Assembly: GCF_026745355.1 (NCBI RefSeq)
Contig: NC_079203.1
Location: forward strand, 56,716,141 to 56,780,140
Length of the DNA stretch: 64,000 bases
Source of the DNA: Beta vulgaris subsp. vulgaris
Lineage: Eukaryota > Streptophyta > Magnoliopsida > Caryophyllales > Amaranthaceae
Direction: 5' to 3'
The notes under the pieces are model-generated. The model worked only from the letters and a program-made list of their open reading frames with translations. It was not told where the DNA came from and did not search any database. Below are positions 22,850-35,491 of the stretch, one piece after another (positions within the stretch are counted from its first letter, which is position 1; each line of letters begins with the position of its first letter). The translations under genes and the position numbers were made by a program.

Positions 22850-23107
22850 CTCCCTCTGTTTTTTTTTATCTTTCTCACTTGGAATCTTGGCACTATTCAT
22901 ACTTAGAGAGAATCTTCTCAATATTGTTCAATTTATAAGAAAAGATATAGTCATGTGGGGTCTTGTTTGATTCGTCTCAATTCGTACATTATTAATATTC
23001 AATCGTTATAATTTTTACTAATATATAATGAAAGATATTTAAGTTCAAAGAGATGCATTGGGAGACGCGCACAGAAAAGTGAGAATGATAAAAAAAAACA
23101 GAGGGAG
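22850..23107. mobile_element. Stowaway MITE (258 bp)
   Basis: The inverted ends are ctccctctgtttttttttat and ataaaaaaaaacagagggag, the canonical CTCCCTCYGT Stowaway terminus. TA flanks both sides (22848-22849 and 23108-23109). Confidence 0.9.
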
Positions 23108-25071
23108 TATGTATTAAAAAATAATGGTTTGAGTGTGCGCATTAAGACGAATCTGACAAAATGACGCACAACTATATATTTTATCAAAGATTGGTGAAAA
23201 ATTTATACTCGAGATTTACTAAATTTGATTCTAAATATAGCAAATGTAAAAGCTACCAAAAGACTTACGGGGTACAAGCGTACAAGTTTAAAACTTATTA
23301 AAATGTTGAATATTAATAATCAATAAGGCCGGTTTGGGGTTAATCTCCACTCAAGGTACGTACTTTGAAAAAAGGGATTCCGTCCCTTATCATTCTTTCC
23401 ACTCTCAAAGTATATTTCCGCTAACTCGTTTCAAGTTAACCTACAAAACTTCCTATTTGATATGATCGTTTACCTTACCATCCTAAAAAAAAAAAAAAAA
23501 CAATCATTTTATTGTAGAAAGGACTATGGGGGAGTGAATGAGTGATATGAGTAATGACTTATTCATGTGAGCACATACATACAATAAAAACATTATACGT
23601 GGCATTTATGTCATTCTGAATTTCTTCCTTTGAAATTTGAATTGGATGTCCACTTGCATATCAACTTGCACTTCAATGACCATCAAATTGAAGTATAAAA
23701 TTTAGAGAAAGAGGATGGATTAGCAAGTTGCAACGTTTTTCTTTTCTTCACTTTTGCTTTTTTTCCTTTTCTAAAGCAAGTTGAGTTTTTGGAAAATGAA
23801 AATTCAAGTTGCAAGCGGCTGGTTAAGATTCCTTCCTACAGTACTTGATACGCCAATAGAAATTTTGCAACCTCAAGATGTCCAAGTTCCAAGCAGCCAT
23901 GTATTCCTGACTTTTTTTCAACTCACATAAATCAAGTTTATAATAATTTACTATAGATAAGTTTAAAATAGTTCAGATAAATTAAGATTAGGATTGCCAA
24001 TTAAATTTAAGGTCAATAAATTCATATTAGGTAAGCAAAGTTTATTTCAAGGTTAATTATAAGTATACATACTTCTATGATATAATAAGACTAATAAGTT
24101 ACGATAAAATTATACTAAGGTGAATATAATACACTCTGCATAATTAAGATCTGATAAGAAAATATATACCGGTTTATAAAAAATATTATTTTAAATGATG
24201 ATATAAATCACTCTCTTATATTTAATTATTAGATATATTTTGGATTTTTGGCTTTGAAAACAAAAGTAAATAATTTTGAGTTTTGGGACATGGTTGTTGA
24301 GCTAAATATGTGGTCATTTTTCAGTACCAAAAACGTGTGGCCCTTTGTTTTCTTCTTTCAATGATAGTAGCCCAAGATAGGAGATTATCATGCAATAGTC
24401 TTGAATCAACCATCTATCATTTATCAGATGTCATATCATCTCTATCTTCGATCAATTAAGTTGGTCCTCTAATTAAGCTCCTCTACATTTTCATATATCA
24501 CCGCACTATCGAAATACAAGTTCATATCCCACAAGGCCACACTATGCTAAGTCCTAGCTTCTAATATATCCAAAGTAAGTTGTATCCTCATATTGCATAA
24601 TGAATGACCGCTAATGCATATATGAATGAACGTCATGCATGAGGAATTGAGGACTGAGGAGGCATGCAAGATTACGAATTTGTCAAAAGAAACGGGAGCA
24701 CATAATAACCTTGTTAAGAAACTTACACTTTGATTTACTTTCCCACGCCCAGGCCAGCCAAGGCCTAGCTGTTCAAAATAATAGAATAGTCCTTGTTACA
24801 AATTAAACTTGCATATTGTGTCATAAATGTATTGCTCATAATACTGAATGGAGTGAACCGTAATACTTTATTATTTCGAGAAGATAATCAATAGTTAAGA
24901 TTATTTAAGAAAAATGAATTATAATGAAATTGTTCATCATGTCAAAATTTTCTAATCTACAAACAAATATTCAAAAGAGTAGTTTGGTCTACTAGTTAAG
25001 ATTGTCCCCCGTCTAGGAGGAAGACGGGGAGTGACTGGGGTGGGGAAGAAGAGTTGTTACGGGGGCGAAGG
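23108..25071. other. Gene-free AT-rich spacer
   Basis: No reading frame, RNA gene or bounded element could be supported on either strand. Near the right end (25000-25070) base composition becomes GC-rich, leading into the mitochondrial tRNA-like fragment. Confidence 0.5.
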
Positions 25072-25117
25072 GGATGGATGTCTGAGCGGTTGAAAGAGTA
25101 GGTCTTGAAAACCGAAG
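25072..25117 (+). pseudogene. Mitochondrial trnS(UGA) 5'-half fragment (NUMT)
   Basis: From recall of the plant mitochondrial trnS-UGA gene, this stretch (ggatggatgtctgagcggtt ... gtcttgaaaaccgaag) matches its first 46 bases with one difference (c to a just before the anticodon stem). It includes the TGA anticodon in TTGAAAA. The match stops after the anticodon stem and no T arm follows, so it cannot make a tRNA. The GC-rich sequence upstream may also be organellar. Confidence 0.65.
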
Positions 25118-26818
25118 GCCCAAACCCTTCGACCCTTCTTTTTAAATGGGGGAGCTCGGAGCCTTGGAACATGTAATCATGAGATCCGATCCAACTATAA
25201 TTAGCATTTTAAAAGCATAGAGAATGTGTTATCAGGTATCCTCTTTCTATTTAGCTCATAATTTTCAATTTAATGTTTGTAATGTGTTTATATAGTGTCA
25301 AATAAGATTGAATAATTTTTTTTTACTATAATTGATCTTTACAAGTACACAATAATTTAGTAGGATATATTTTGTTGGGATGTATATAGATGGTCACTTT
25401 TTACTAGATACAAATCGTACAATTTTCTTAATATATTCTTTATTTCATACTTTAAGGGGTCATATTTTTCTCTTTTTGAACTTTATAAATATTATGCAAT
25501 TATTACGTGACATTTTACATTGAATTTGTCTAACCAATTGATTATAAACATTATAAAATGGAGGAAATACTCTATATTGTAATAATTATTCTAGATCATA
25601 TACAATATACTATGTACAATGAAAAATTGTTTAAATGAAAATACGATATAAATATAGCCAACCCTCGCTCTTAAAATTTTGAAGATCCAAATCAATAAAT
25701 ATCTAAATCGTAAATTCGTAATATCATACTTGTAAATAAGTACTTAGTGGATACCCTTAATTCACTTCTCTTGGCAGAATTACGCACATTTTTAGTGGGA
25801 AGTAACAACATCTGCTTTAATTTCTTACATCATGCATGAGTCATGACCACTACTCTCATGGAACAGAAGTAACTATTTCCATTCACACATCTAGCTAACT
25901 CTAAAATCAAAATGGCTAGAGAAAATAGTAGTCACATTATTATTGAAATTGGAATATATTATTATCGACAATGACAAAATTATTGAAAGTCATTAAATTA
26001 AAAAAAAAAAAATATCATTGCATTGCATTGTTGTTGCTTGCTTGTACTTCCATGATTCATGGCTTCCTTATTAAGTATTTTGTGATAAAGACTTATGAGT
26101 TAAATTAAGTTGCAAATGGAGGCCAGATTGTAAACTATGGAGCCTGCATTGTTGAATTGGTAATAATTATATACTCTACTATAAGTATAATAACACTGAC
26201 ATATTCTTGTTTGAGAATTCAAAAATATATATTCGTAAATCATGGATTACCAAAATTAAACTATATATGTAGTTGACTAATCAAAATATTATCACTACGG
26301 ACTACCCATAAGCTATACATATATAAATTAATAAGGTAATGATAAATACTCATATTAGGATTAATAATTCTAATTGGATTCATTGAATTCTCAAAAGGTT
26401 GAAGATTGAAATATTCATTATACAATATAAAAAATTAATACTATAATGAAAGACGTGAAAATAATCAATAAACTGGTATTTAAACATCTGGGGTCTGGGT
26501 TGATAAATACAATCAAGAATCTTTAATTTGTGAAACACCAATTAATAAGTTTTCTCTTCATTAAACTAATCGATCAGTAAAGATAAAGAAATAAAATAAA
26601 AAAAAAGGTACAGAAAATGGCAGTAATTAACGACGAATAACATGGGTGGAGCAAATGTTCTTCGTACCAAACAAGATGATGGTGTAAGTGTAACCATATT
26701 TTCAATCTCTCTCCCAAAAGTTAAGGGAAAGAAAGAAAAATCCTAATTATCTGCTGGATATCAACAGTGAACGAACAAAGAAAAATTGATCTTCAAACAT
26801 ATAAAAAACAAAAATCAT
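25118..26818. other. Gene-free spacer downstream of the PYL gene
   Basis: Nothing supportable was found. The last 100-200 bases before 26819 should be the 3' UTR of the PYL gene on the - strand. Confidence 0.5.
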
Positions 26819-27607
26819 TCATGATACTTTACATGATGATGATGTAGTTGTAGTTGATGATGAACATGATTTAGCCTTTCTCTCAGCGATCTTTGTAAGG
26901 GATTGTAAGTTGCATCGTACAATAGTATCCACAAAAACACATGTTTCTTCTCTTGTATTACCAGGTGGTACATCTACCACATAAGATTCAACCACTACTG
27001 TCCCAATCCCCTTGTTTGTCCCAGTATGAGGAGGTGGTGCATCAGCGGAGTAATAAGTGGAGGGGTGTAAAGTGGTGATTGATCGGTAGTTGTGTAGGCG
27101 ATGTTCGCCAGCTACAACACGAAATCCTATAGCATGAGATTCTTCATCAAGTACCTCTAAACGTTCTGTACTACAATTTGCTGGAAGACCTGACACCACG
27201 TGAACCTCTCTAAGACATCCTACTTGATTCCCATCTCCAGCAATCACACGACAACTTCTTAAAAAATGTTTGTAAGTCTGTGGTTCATCAAAGCGACGGA
27301 CTACAGGCCATACTGTTTCAACAGGGGCTGCGATTCGTTGAACGACGACTGAGCAGCACTGATTAGGACCAACTTCATGATTGTGGTATTTAGCGACGGT
27401 GTCCATTTCTTTGTCTGGAGATGGGCAGCAGAGAGAAAGTTCCTTCGCTAATTCATGAGCTAACGAGGGTTTCATCTCGGCTGCAGTGGTTTTGAGAGGT
27501 AGCATAGTAATAGTAGTAGAATCTACTATGGTGTTATTGGTAACAAATGTACTGGTTGTGGTTGTTGTTGTGGTTGTGTAGGTTTGAAATTGAAGAGCAG
27601 AATGCAT
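26819..27607 (-). CDS. PYR/PYL/RCAR abscisic acid receptor, PYL4-6 type
   Basis: An intronless gene of 262 aa, as is usual for the PYL4-6 subgroup. It is a START/Bet v I-fold soluble ABA receptor which, when ABA is bound, inhibits clade A PP2C phosphatases and so releases SnRK2 kinases. The gate loop SGLPA (139-143), the latch HRL (169-171) and the ABA-carboxylate lysine (K113 in TYKHF) are present, as are HEVGPNQC (77-84), ESYVVDVPPGNT (207-218) and VRCNLQSL (230-237). Unusual features are an N-terminal extension with eight consecutive Thr (11-18), a longer loop between HPS and GTVVVESY (about 184-202) with PPP, and a Ser/Thr-rich tail (249-258). A Met at residue 35 is an alternative start. 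The 5' flank has a GACGTGGT site (27821-27828) that could act as a G-box/ABRE-like element. Confidence 0.95.
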   Translation of the reverse strand: MHSALQFQTYTTTTTTTTSTFVTNNTIVDSTTITMLPLKTTAAEMKPSLAHELAKELSLCCPSPDKEMDTVAKYHNHEVGPNQCCSVVVQRIAAPVETVWPVVRRFDEPQTYKHFLRSCRVIAGDGNQVGCLREVHVVSGLPANCSTERLEVLDEESHAIGFRVVAGEHRLHNYRSITTLHPSTYYSADAPPPHTGTNKGIGTVVVESYVVDVPPGNTREETCVFVDTIVRCNLQSLTKIAERKAKSCSSSTTTTSSSCKVS

Positions 27608-29584
27608 TTTTGGTAGCTGAAAATAAAACCTTGATATTGTATGTTGTTCTATTTCTAGCTAAGAGAAAATTAAGAAGAGAGGTGGGTGTGATTTGTGATT
27701 AAAGGGAAGAGAGAAAAGAATGAGGAAGAGGGAAGGTGATCTTATGATCTTATCTGGCGAGATTGAGATTACGCCGGACAAGCAAGTGGGAAGAGCAAGT
27801 TGCATCAATTTTAATACTTGGACGTGGTTTTAGGAAATTGCCCCTTTTCTTTTACTAGTACTACCCAACTACTCAAACTTGCGCTTTTTTTATTTTTTAT
27901 TTTTTTCTAATAAATTTTAAAAAATCAACTATCTCAACTTGCAACTATAAATAATATTATACTTTAGTATTGTCCATTTGTTTATAAATTATTGGGGCTC
28001 TAGAATTGCGGAGTTATGACCCAATGGGACGGCATCGTACCATTTCCAACTTACTGTGCCTCGTTTTTATTTATATTTTTCAAAGTTTTATTTTTTATAT
28101 TTTTCAAAATTTTATTTTTAGTTTGATGGGTTAATAGGGTTATACATATAGATCCCCGTAAAAAAAAGAAAAAGGTTATACATAATAGATGTCTTCCGCA
28201 AGTGCAGGTGATGGACTGATGGGGTGGTCCACCCAAGTGCACAAGTGATTTCTAACCTCGGACAGTCGGGCAAAATATTGTTTATACATGTTTTGATTTC
28301 AGTTTCATCAGGATGATTCATTGCCATTACCTTTTTTTATTTGATATTACTACTTTTTACTCGTGTATATCTATAAATAATCCAAGGAAAATTTGACTTT
28401 AACATTTTAAATTTATTATATAACCCTCATTATCTAAACGATCTTGATTATTAATTAATTGGAATAGTTAAGAGGTAAGCTCAAGTTTAGGATAACTTAG
28501 TTAAGCAGTAAGCTCAGCTTATAAGTTGTGACAGACTAATAGTTAATACTTGCATTCAAACTCAAGTTATATCTCAAGTTTTTTAAAGTTAATTTTTTTT
28601 GTAGTTCACGAACTTATCGAGTCTAAGTTAGCTATACTAGATTGATGAAAATTTCAGACATATCATGAATTAGTTCACAAGCTAGTACAGGTTCATCAAT
28701 GCCCATAGTCTTAACCTTTGGGATTGTTTTCTTTCAGCAGTCTCGCATCATATATAAATAAATAAGAATTAAGAGGAGGTGATGACCCAAATATTAGAGG
28801 AACAAGAGGGGAAAAATAATTATCCTCAAAATGAGCGACACCTTTTACCCATTTACAAGGTTACAAGTTGATAATTTCAGAGATTAAGTTCTCCAATGAT
28901 CAGATTGTAAGGAATCAAACATAACTAATATAAGTAGATATATAATTGAATATCTGTATAAAAATCTTCAATTTAAAGTTAAATGTCTATACATTGAATA
29001 TAATTATTAAAAAAATTTAGTGATCTCATTATAAATGTTTGTTCAAACGTACAATATGGCAATACAAGACCAATAGACCACCTCCAAACTCATAACATAT
29101 CCGTTATTTAATATTCGTAACGTTGGAACGTATACAATGACCAAAGAGGATAGAAGGATAAAAAAGAAGTGTCATGTGCCGGGAGAGAGAAAAATATAAT
29201 ATATTGTAAAAATTGTCGACATTGCAAATATGGAGAACTTTCTAAAATCAAAAAAAGTTGCAAGTATAAAAAAGTAGAGGAACTATGTAATTATCAAAAC
29301 AAAAAGCCTAATACAATTTATTAGATTAGACAAACCTACGTTTTTCTAACAAGCCTATTCAATCTCACTCTAATCCAACACTAACTCTAAACATCTTGCA
29401 CCAATCTCTTATTTTAAAAAATTAACTTGACAGTCTTACTGAATGAATTAACTTATGCACTAAATGGACTAAACGAGACACTAAATATATTAATTAAATG
29501 CGGTTACTAAATGGATTAAACTAATCACTAAATAGATTAAACTAGCTAGTCACTATATAAAAAAGGTGGTATGTTCTTTTCTTA
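27608..29584. other. PYL promoter and gene-free spacer
   Basis: The first 250 bases upstream of the PYL start (- strand) are probably leader and promoter. Beyond that I see no gene. A short AT-rich tandem motif (about 23-24 bp, tttttcaaagttttatttt, two copies) lies at 28070-28120, and a diverged 21-22-bp repeat at 29459-29550. Confidence 0.5.
29459..29550. repeat. Degenerate 21-22-bp tandem repeat
   Basis: Four imperfect copies of cactaaatggattaaactaat in succession, diverged by several substitutions each. Confidence 0.5.
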
Positions 29585-30174
29585 CTAGCATTTATTGCAC
29601 ACGATGCGTGCTTGGATTCTTTTCAAGACAGAATCTCGGTTTTCTTCGACATAAGTAAGAGTCAAAATATTGAGACATACGAAGTATAATTGTTTTTAGT
29701 TGCAAAATTTGATTAGTTTAATTTAGTCTCTGTCACTTAATTCTCTCACCATTCTTTTTTTTTTTTTTACTTTTTAAAGTTAAATTCTATGAACAAAATA
29801 GAAATTTTATTGAATTTATTTATGATTTCTAAAATTATAATTTTTTCTTGATTTTTGAATTATGTACATTGATTCATAGATTGTGAAGAAATTAGAAAGT
29901 TTGATTTCAAGTCAAATTTTTGTGAATATTTTTGTGAGTATGTATTGACGTTGTGTTATTTGAGTGATTTGTATAATGTAAATTATGCAATTTTATGATT
30001 TTAGTTGACTTGTGAGTGATTGTTATAATATTATTTCCAATATTTTTGTTTGAAGCCCCCCTTGATTTGTAAGTGAATTTAATTTGTAATTTAGAAAGAA
30101 AAGAGGAAGGGGGGTAAAAATAGTCTCTTTATTCGATGACACCATAGCTCTTCTCTTTTCTTATCTAATAGAGA
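29585..30174 (-). mobile_element. Non-autonomous Helitron (590 bp)
   Basis: Read on the - strand, it starts TCTCTATTAGATAAGAAAAG after an A. It ends in a hairpin (GCACGCATCGTGTGC, 5 of 6 stem pairs) and, after AATAAATG, CTAG before a T. These are the hallmarks of a Helitron inserted between A and T. No Rep/helicase coding sequence is present. It is a different family from the two smaller Helitrons in the window. Confidence 0.7.
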
Positions 30175-32535
30175 TTATTGGACTTGAGCCGAGTTTAATT
30201 TTAAATTAAAAGTAGACAATCTCTTACTGTCTTACAAGACTAAATAAAAGCTTAAAACCAACATGATTTTTTTTACAAGGAAAAACCAATACGATACAAT
30301 TTTATTTCAAAGGGGTGTTTTTTAATTTGCCTTCCAAGAGGAATGGTAAGCTACTAAGCTCTAGCTAGTTGATACTATACAAAAAAGTTTTTTTTTTTTT
30401 TTTTTTTTTTTTTATGTATTCTTACGATATTGCCGTAATAAATCCTAAATTTTTTAGTGATCATGAAGAATGAGTAAACGTTTCAATCGATTAGATGTAA
30501 ATAAATTTAAAAGAGGCAATAGGCATTATTAAGTATTAACAAGAGGAAAAAGTAGATTGAGTTAGCCAGCAGGGAAGTATTCAAACTGAATTTCTGATAC
30601 GCATATATCTTCATCATGTCCAAAGACGTGCAACTTGGCTGATATTTACATGTGCGATGGAACTTGTCTCAGCTCCTTTATACTTTAGATTTAGTTAAGA
30701 ACATGAAGTTAATTTTTGTGAAGCAACAAATGTATTAGTGCAACAACAAATAAATCCGTGATACATTATCAACTTGGTTGTAAAATTTATCCTGGGACAT
30801 TGCTTTTATCAGCTCATTTAGTGTCAAATACATTGCTTATCCTCCACTTCACTAGTCACCACCACTTAAAATTGATTTATTTTGTGTGAAGCAATGTATT
30901 TACGCTTTATAGGAGTACATTAGAGAAAAAAAAATACTTTCACTACTACAAAGCGTAAAATAATACATTGCTTAAACCCCCTCTCCTCCACCATCACCAG
31001 TAACCACCACCTAAAATAGTAACATGTTATACTTTGTATACATTATTTATTATCAGAGTCTTTTTAGATTCAAATAGCTACTACATCTTCTCCCCTTTTT
31101 TCTTGTTGGAAGCGCATCACATATTCTATAGTATTATGGAGTAGTAATAGTTTCTAATTAATAAAAATAAAAAATATCCTCAAAGAGTAAACATCTTACT
31201 TTAATTCATTTTTATGTCATACAATGTTTTTTTCCCTCCTTTTTTAAGGTTATCAACTAACTCAACTCATAACAGTTCTCCATTTCCTACCCACCATATG
31301 CTCCCCATGACAATCAAACCCCTATTACTAGAAGGAGACGAAAGGATGAAGTTACCGTTTTTCTATCTCTTTATTTTATTCAAGAGGCTCATCACTTGTA
31401 TCTTTTTTCATCTTCTCTTCCCAATTTAATTTATTTCTAGTGTCATTCAACCTATTTGTCTTCATCCCTTGCATGTAAGGGAATTTTATGCCCTAAATAC
31501 TATTGTTTATACATATGGTTGAAAAAAAAAGTTATTGTTGAAACTTTATGCTCTATTCTCTAGCTAGCTAGTTAATAATTGCACTAACCCATGACATCAA
31601 CTCAACTAGTGTAGTAGCTAATAACTAGAGAGGTATAAGGCACTCTTCTCTTCCTCTAACCCTTGAAATTAAAAGGAAAGAAATGCATAACTGGTTTTGT
31701 TCACTAGAAATTAAACCTTCCCTGATTATTTATGAAAAGCTTAGAAGTTGGAACATCTCTTTCACTGGCATTATGTTAAAGGAGCAACTTGTAGATTCAT
31801 TTTTCTCACAATTGGAATCTCATTTCAAACCCTACCACCTCCAATCCACTTTAATGAATCCTTCGCACACCCACACGGCCACACCCACACCCACATATCA
31901 AAGCAATTCTTTCACCTCTTGCAGTTAACTTAATTATTTCTACTTGCAAACGTCCAAGATGATCTAAATATCTAATGTATGCATAGACTTATGCAAACGT
32001 CCACCTCCATGTTTGCACCCTTACTTATGGGTTGTCCTCGTATAGGGCTCACTCACTCAGAGGCCCAACAAGCCCCAAACCCCCTCCCCGGCCTCCCCCA
32101 ACAATATTGAAATTTTACTTCCACCAAAATTTGAACCTTGGTTCCCATGTAGGAGATAGGAAGCCATGCCAATAGATCCAAATGTCCTTGATTCCTTATT
32201 TAGATAGTAGCTAACATTTAAAATGTAATTGAACTTAAAGTTTACTGACGACATTACTAAAGTGAAGCGTTGTTTCTAAACATCGTATGCACCCCACATT
32301 TTAGTTTCATCAACTTATCATAGTTTTGTATTCTTTAATCTTTTTTCATAAAGTTTTATGTTTTATAGTACATGGTTACATAGATGAAAATTTCAAAATG
32401 AACCGTAGGATGTGCAAGGGGAACTTTGTTAACAAAATCACATATCCTTTTGATGTTATTAGATGTTTCATCTTTCTACTTTAACCTTGTGATCCATAAT
32501 TATTAGATTATGACCTTGTTATTCACTTCACTTTA
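30175..32535. other. Gene-free spacer
   Basis: A run of about 30 T occurs near 30385-30413. Two direct copies of a roughly 60-bp sequence (atacattgctt ... accaccac-taaaat) lie at about 30830-30880 and 30962-31012, with an inverted copy of the atacattgctt part at about 30892-30903. The region 32050-32185 has a B-box-like ggttcaaattttgg on the - strand and may be an old SINE. No gene was seen. Confidence 0.45.
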
Positions 32536-32553
32536 AAGTATTTTTTTTAGTAT

Positions 32554-32763
32554 AAGGATGAGGAGCTAGCTCATGTGGTAGAGCACTCCCCTCTGATCCT
32601 TGAGGTCAGGGGTCCGATCCTTACCCCCAGCATTATGTTGGACTATTTCCTTAGCATGCTGTGCATGCTTTACCAGCCAATATGCTGGTAGTTCCTAAAA
32701 GGCTAGTAGTCTTGGTAGGGGTTAGCCCTTGGGCTGACTTAATTTCCCAACCAAAAAAAAAAG
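32554..32763 (+). mobile_element. tRNA-derived SINE with near-perfect Pol III boxes
   Basis: It carries an A box in GAGCTAGCTCATGTGGTAGA and a B box in CAGGGGTCCGATCC, spaced as in a tRNA, and ends in a poly(A) tail (CCAAAAAAAAAAG). Direct repeats flank it: aagtattttttttagtat at 32536-32553 and aagtaattttttagtat at 32764-32780 (one mismatch, one indel). The promoter-like boxes are unusually intact. Confidence 0.85.
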
Positions 32764-32780
32764 AAGTAATTTTTTAGTAT

Positions 32781-34801
32781 TAAATAATCAATATGATTAG
32801 TGAAAATTAGTTTTGATCATGAGTTTCACTTTTACTTGTTATAAATAGTGTCCAAAATAATACTTATTAGTTATTACAATACTAATTATATAATGAGTAG
32901 CTGTTAAACATTATCTTATTCTTTAAGTTTCGGAACATCTTTCCAACAAAATTATGAATTACAAAAAGAGAACTCTAGATAAAGTTCGAAAATTCCCTCA
33001 AAACTGATCAATGCTAAGGGAAGATAGGACCCTCAAAATTCCCCGTAAACCCGTGGCAACTTGTGTTTCACTTTAGTTGATAAATCACAACTTTGATTTG
33101 TTTTAGTTCAGCTATAGTACATGGGTAAGTTTTCCTTTTGACAAATTGCAGAAGAATATTATTATGTTCATAGCTAGTAGGCTACTAGTACAGTATTTTC
33201 TCTTTGTTTTGGTCATATACTTATGTACTAGTTGATGATGGAAAATCAAGAGAACCTTCTTCGTCTTGAGTTGTTAAAATGTCAAGAAAATACTTATATA
33301 TTAACAAAAAGTGCGATCAAATTGCATAGAAAGAAGAGAGATTATATATGTTCAATGCATGTGTAACAAGCAAGAGGCATATATATACAGTAATACAGAT
33401 TTTCGCAGATTGTATATGCAACTTGTGAGTTGTGCATGATATTATAACTTGTACCTACTACCACCTTCAGAAGATTCAAGGAATATTTATGTGCCCTTAT
33501 TGCATATTGCATTAAGGTAATGCTATTTGCTAATTGTCCTAAATTAGCTGACTTTTCTTAATGCTTATGGAGATATTTAACATATTCAACTCAATGATGT
33601 TTATCTTCTCATCCAAATCATATTCTTTTTATCTGAACTTATTTTATGGATGAAATAAACTTGTTAGGTCTTCAAGATAAACTTTTAGTATAATTTGCTA
33701 ATTAATTAACACTTTGAGTTTTGCAATATTGATATAATTAGTAGGTAGTTGTCCAATTAGAATGTATAAATAAATGTTAGCAACTAGTATGTAACATGTT
33801 GGATTTATTTCAATGAATTTTTTCAATATCTCAACTTTATATAACTTGACAAAATTCACTGTAAACTCAATAGTAAAGCATGTGTGACTTTTCTAAAAGA
33901 CAATTTTACTTCTATTGACGAAAAATTGTGAACTCCCAAATTTACCAACTCATTAATTGAAAATTCAATAAAATTATAATTTTAAGCTTTAATATTTTAC
34001 TCATTTAAAATTGATGTTAACAATATATATATAATTATGCAAATTAATTAATATGCAACTTTGTGAGAAATTTCTCATGGCAATGCCCATGATAATGGAA
34101 CTTTATCATCAAACATGTGTTTTTTTTAAAAAAAATTTCTATCAAGATTCGATATCGCCTCTTCAACGGTGATAAAATTTATGAAAAATAGAGAGGTATT
34201 TGAGGATGGACAACTAAAATCGTAGACATCATCGGGGATCAGTTCACAATATCCACATATTATTTACCTGATTCACTATCATCCACCTTGTATTATTGCC
34301 TATTAAGGTGATATTTTATTTTAGGGAGATTATTATACTATTATCAATAAGCAAAGCTTTCAAAGTGTTCCCGAAAACACATAGAATTAGATACTCCCAC
34401 TCACATATTTTACACGGTTTACACTTGTTCATTTGACAAATGTTAAAAAGAAAAGTGTTTAGAAACACATAATTCTATTTACTTTCCAGAGCACCTATAA
34501 ATTTGTAATTTTTAAAATAATGATGATAATTATTTGTCAATCCCTCGTCCAACCATTTATACTCTTAAATTTTAAAGCACTACACAATCACTAGTATTAT
34601 GAAATTGAATGGGCTACCGGTTATCTTTTCCCATCTCATTAGAAACTCTTGTTGGCTTTGCTTTACCCTATAAGGCTACAACGGCCGAAAGTCATGCTCA
34701 GTTCAAACTTTCAGTCCATTATGCGACTCTCTGTAAACTATAACAATAAAGCCCATTTTTTCCCTCTCAAATAGTACATAAATTGTAACTCAAAATATTT
34801 A
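32781..34801. other. Gene-free AT-rich spacer
   Basis: No exon, RNA gene or bounded repeat could be supported on either strand. Confidence 0.5.
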
Positions 34802-35008
34802 CTTCATCTGTTTCAATTTTAGTTGTGACACATTCTATTTTAAGAAATTGCAATTAGTTGTGACACTTTTATTTTGGATAATAACATCTCTCTATCTCTT
34901 TCCTATCACATGATACCATTTTCTTTTCTTTCTCTCTCTCCTCTCTCTTAAAATTGCATAAAAGTCCGTAATTTTAAAAGTGTCATAACTAAATTGAAAC
35001 AGAGGAAG
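34802..35008. mobile_element. Stowaway-like MITE (207 bp)
   Basis: The inverted ends are cttcatctgtttcaatttta and the complement of aaattgaaacagaggaag. TA duplications lie at 34800-34801 and 35009-35010. The internal sequence is also partly palindromic (agttgtgaca ... tgtcataact). Confidence 0.87.
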
Positions 35009-35491
35009 TAAAACTTGAACAATAAATAAGAGCATATAAGTTCGCATAAGAGCTACCAAGAGCCAATAAATTCACATAGTTTATCAGGTGAAAAGAACAC
35101 AACCTAAATACTTAGCTTACTTCTCCAGTCTCCTTAATTCATACACAACGAGCTTAGAAAGCCTCTTATTTAAGAATGGAGAGAGTACATCAGTACTACA
35201 TGTTAAGCATCAGTTTCATCATACTATGAAGTATGAACTGCATACTATATTATCAGACAACATTATCACCATCCACAGACTGCAGAAACTAAACTAGTTA
35301 GTCATAACATAAAAATCATCTTTTACATTCCTGCTGATCACCCTTCAGATTTTCTTCAACAACTCTGCTCAATCAAAGAAAGCAAATTCATCAATAATAA
35401 CTAAGAAAATTCAATGATGAGCAATATTTTCCAATTTTCCAAAAAAGGATTCTTACATTTTACAATTTCTGGAGGATATTGGTGGTTTTTA
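35009..35491. other. 3' flank of the CLSY gene
   Basis: Expected to hold the 3' UTR of the CLSY-type gene transcribed from the right. No separate gene was seen. Confidence 0.5.

Noticed and set aside
25072..25157. Functional tRNA-Ser gene
   Set aside because: The sequence after the anticodon stem does not supply a variable arm, T arm or acceptor 3' strand.
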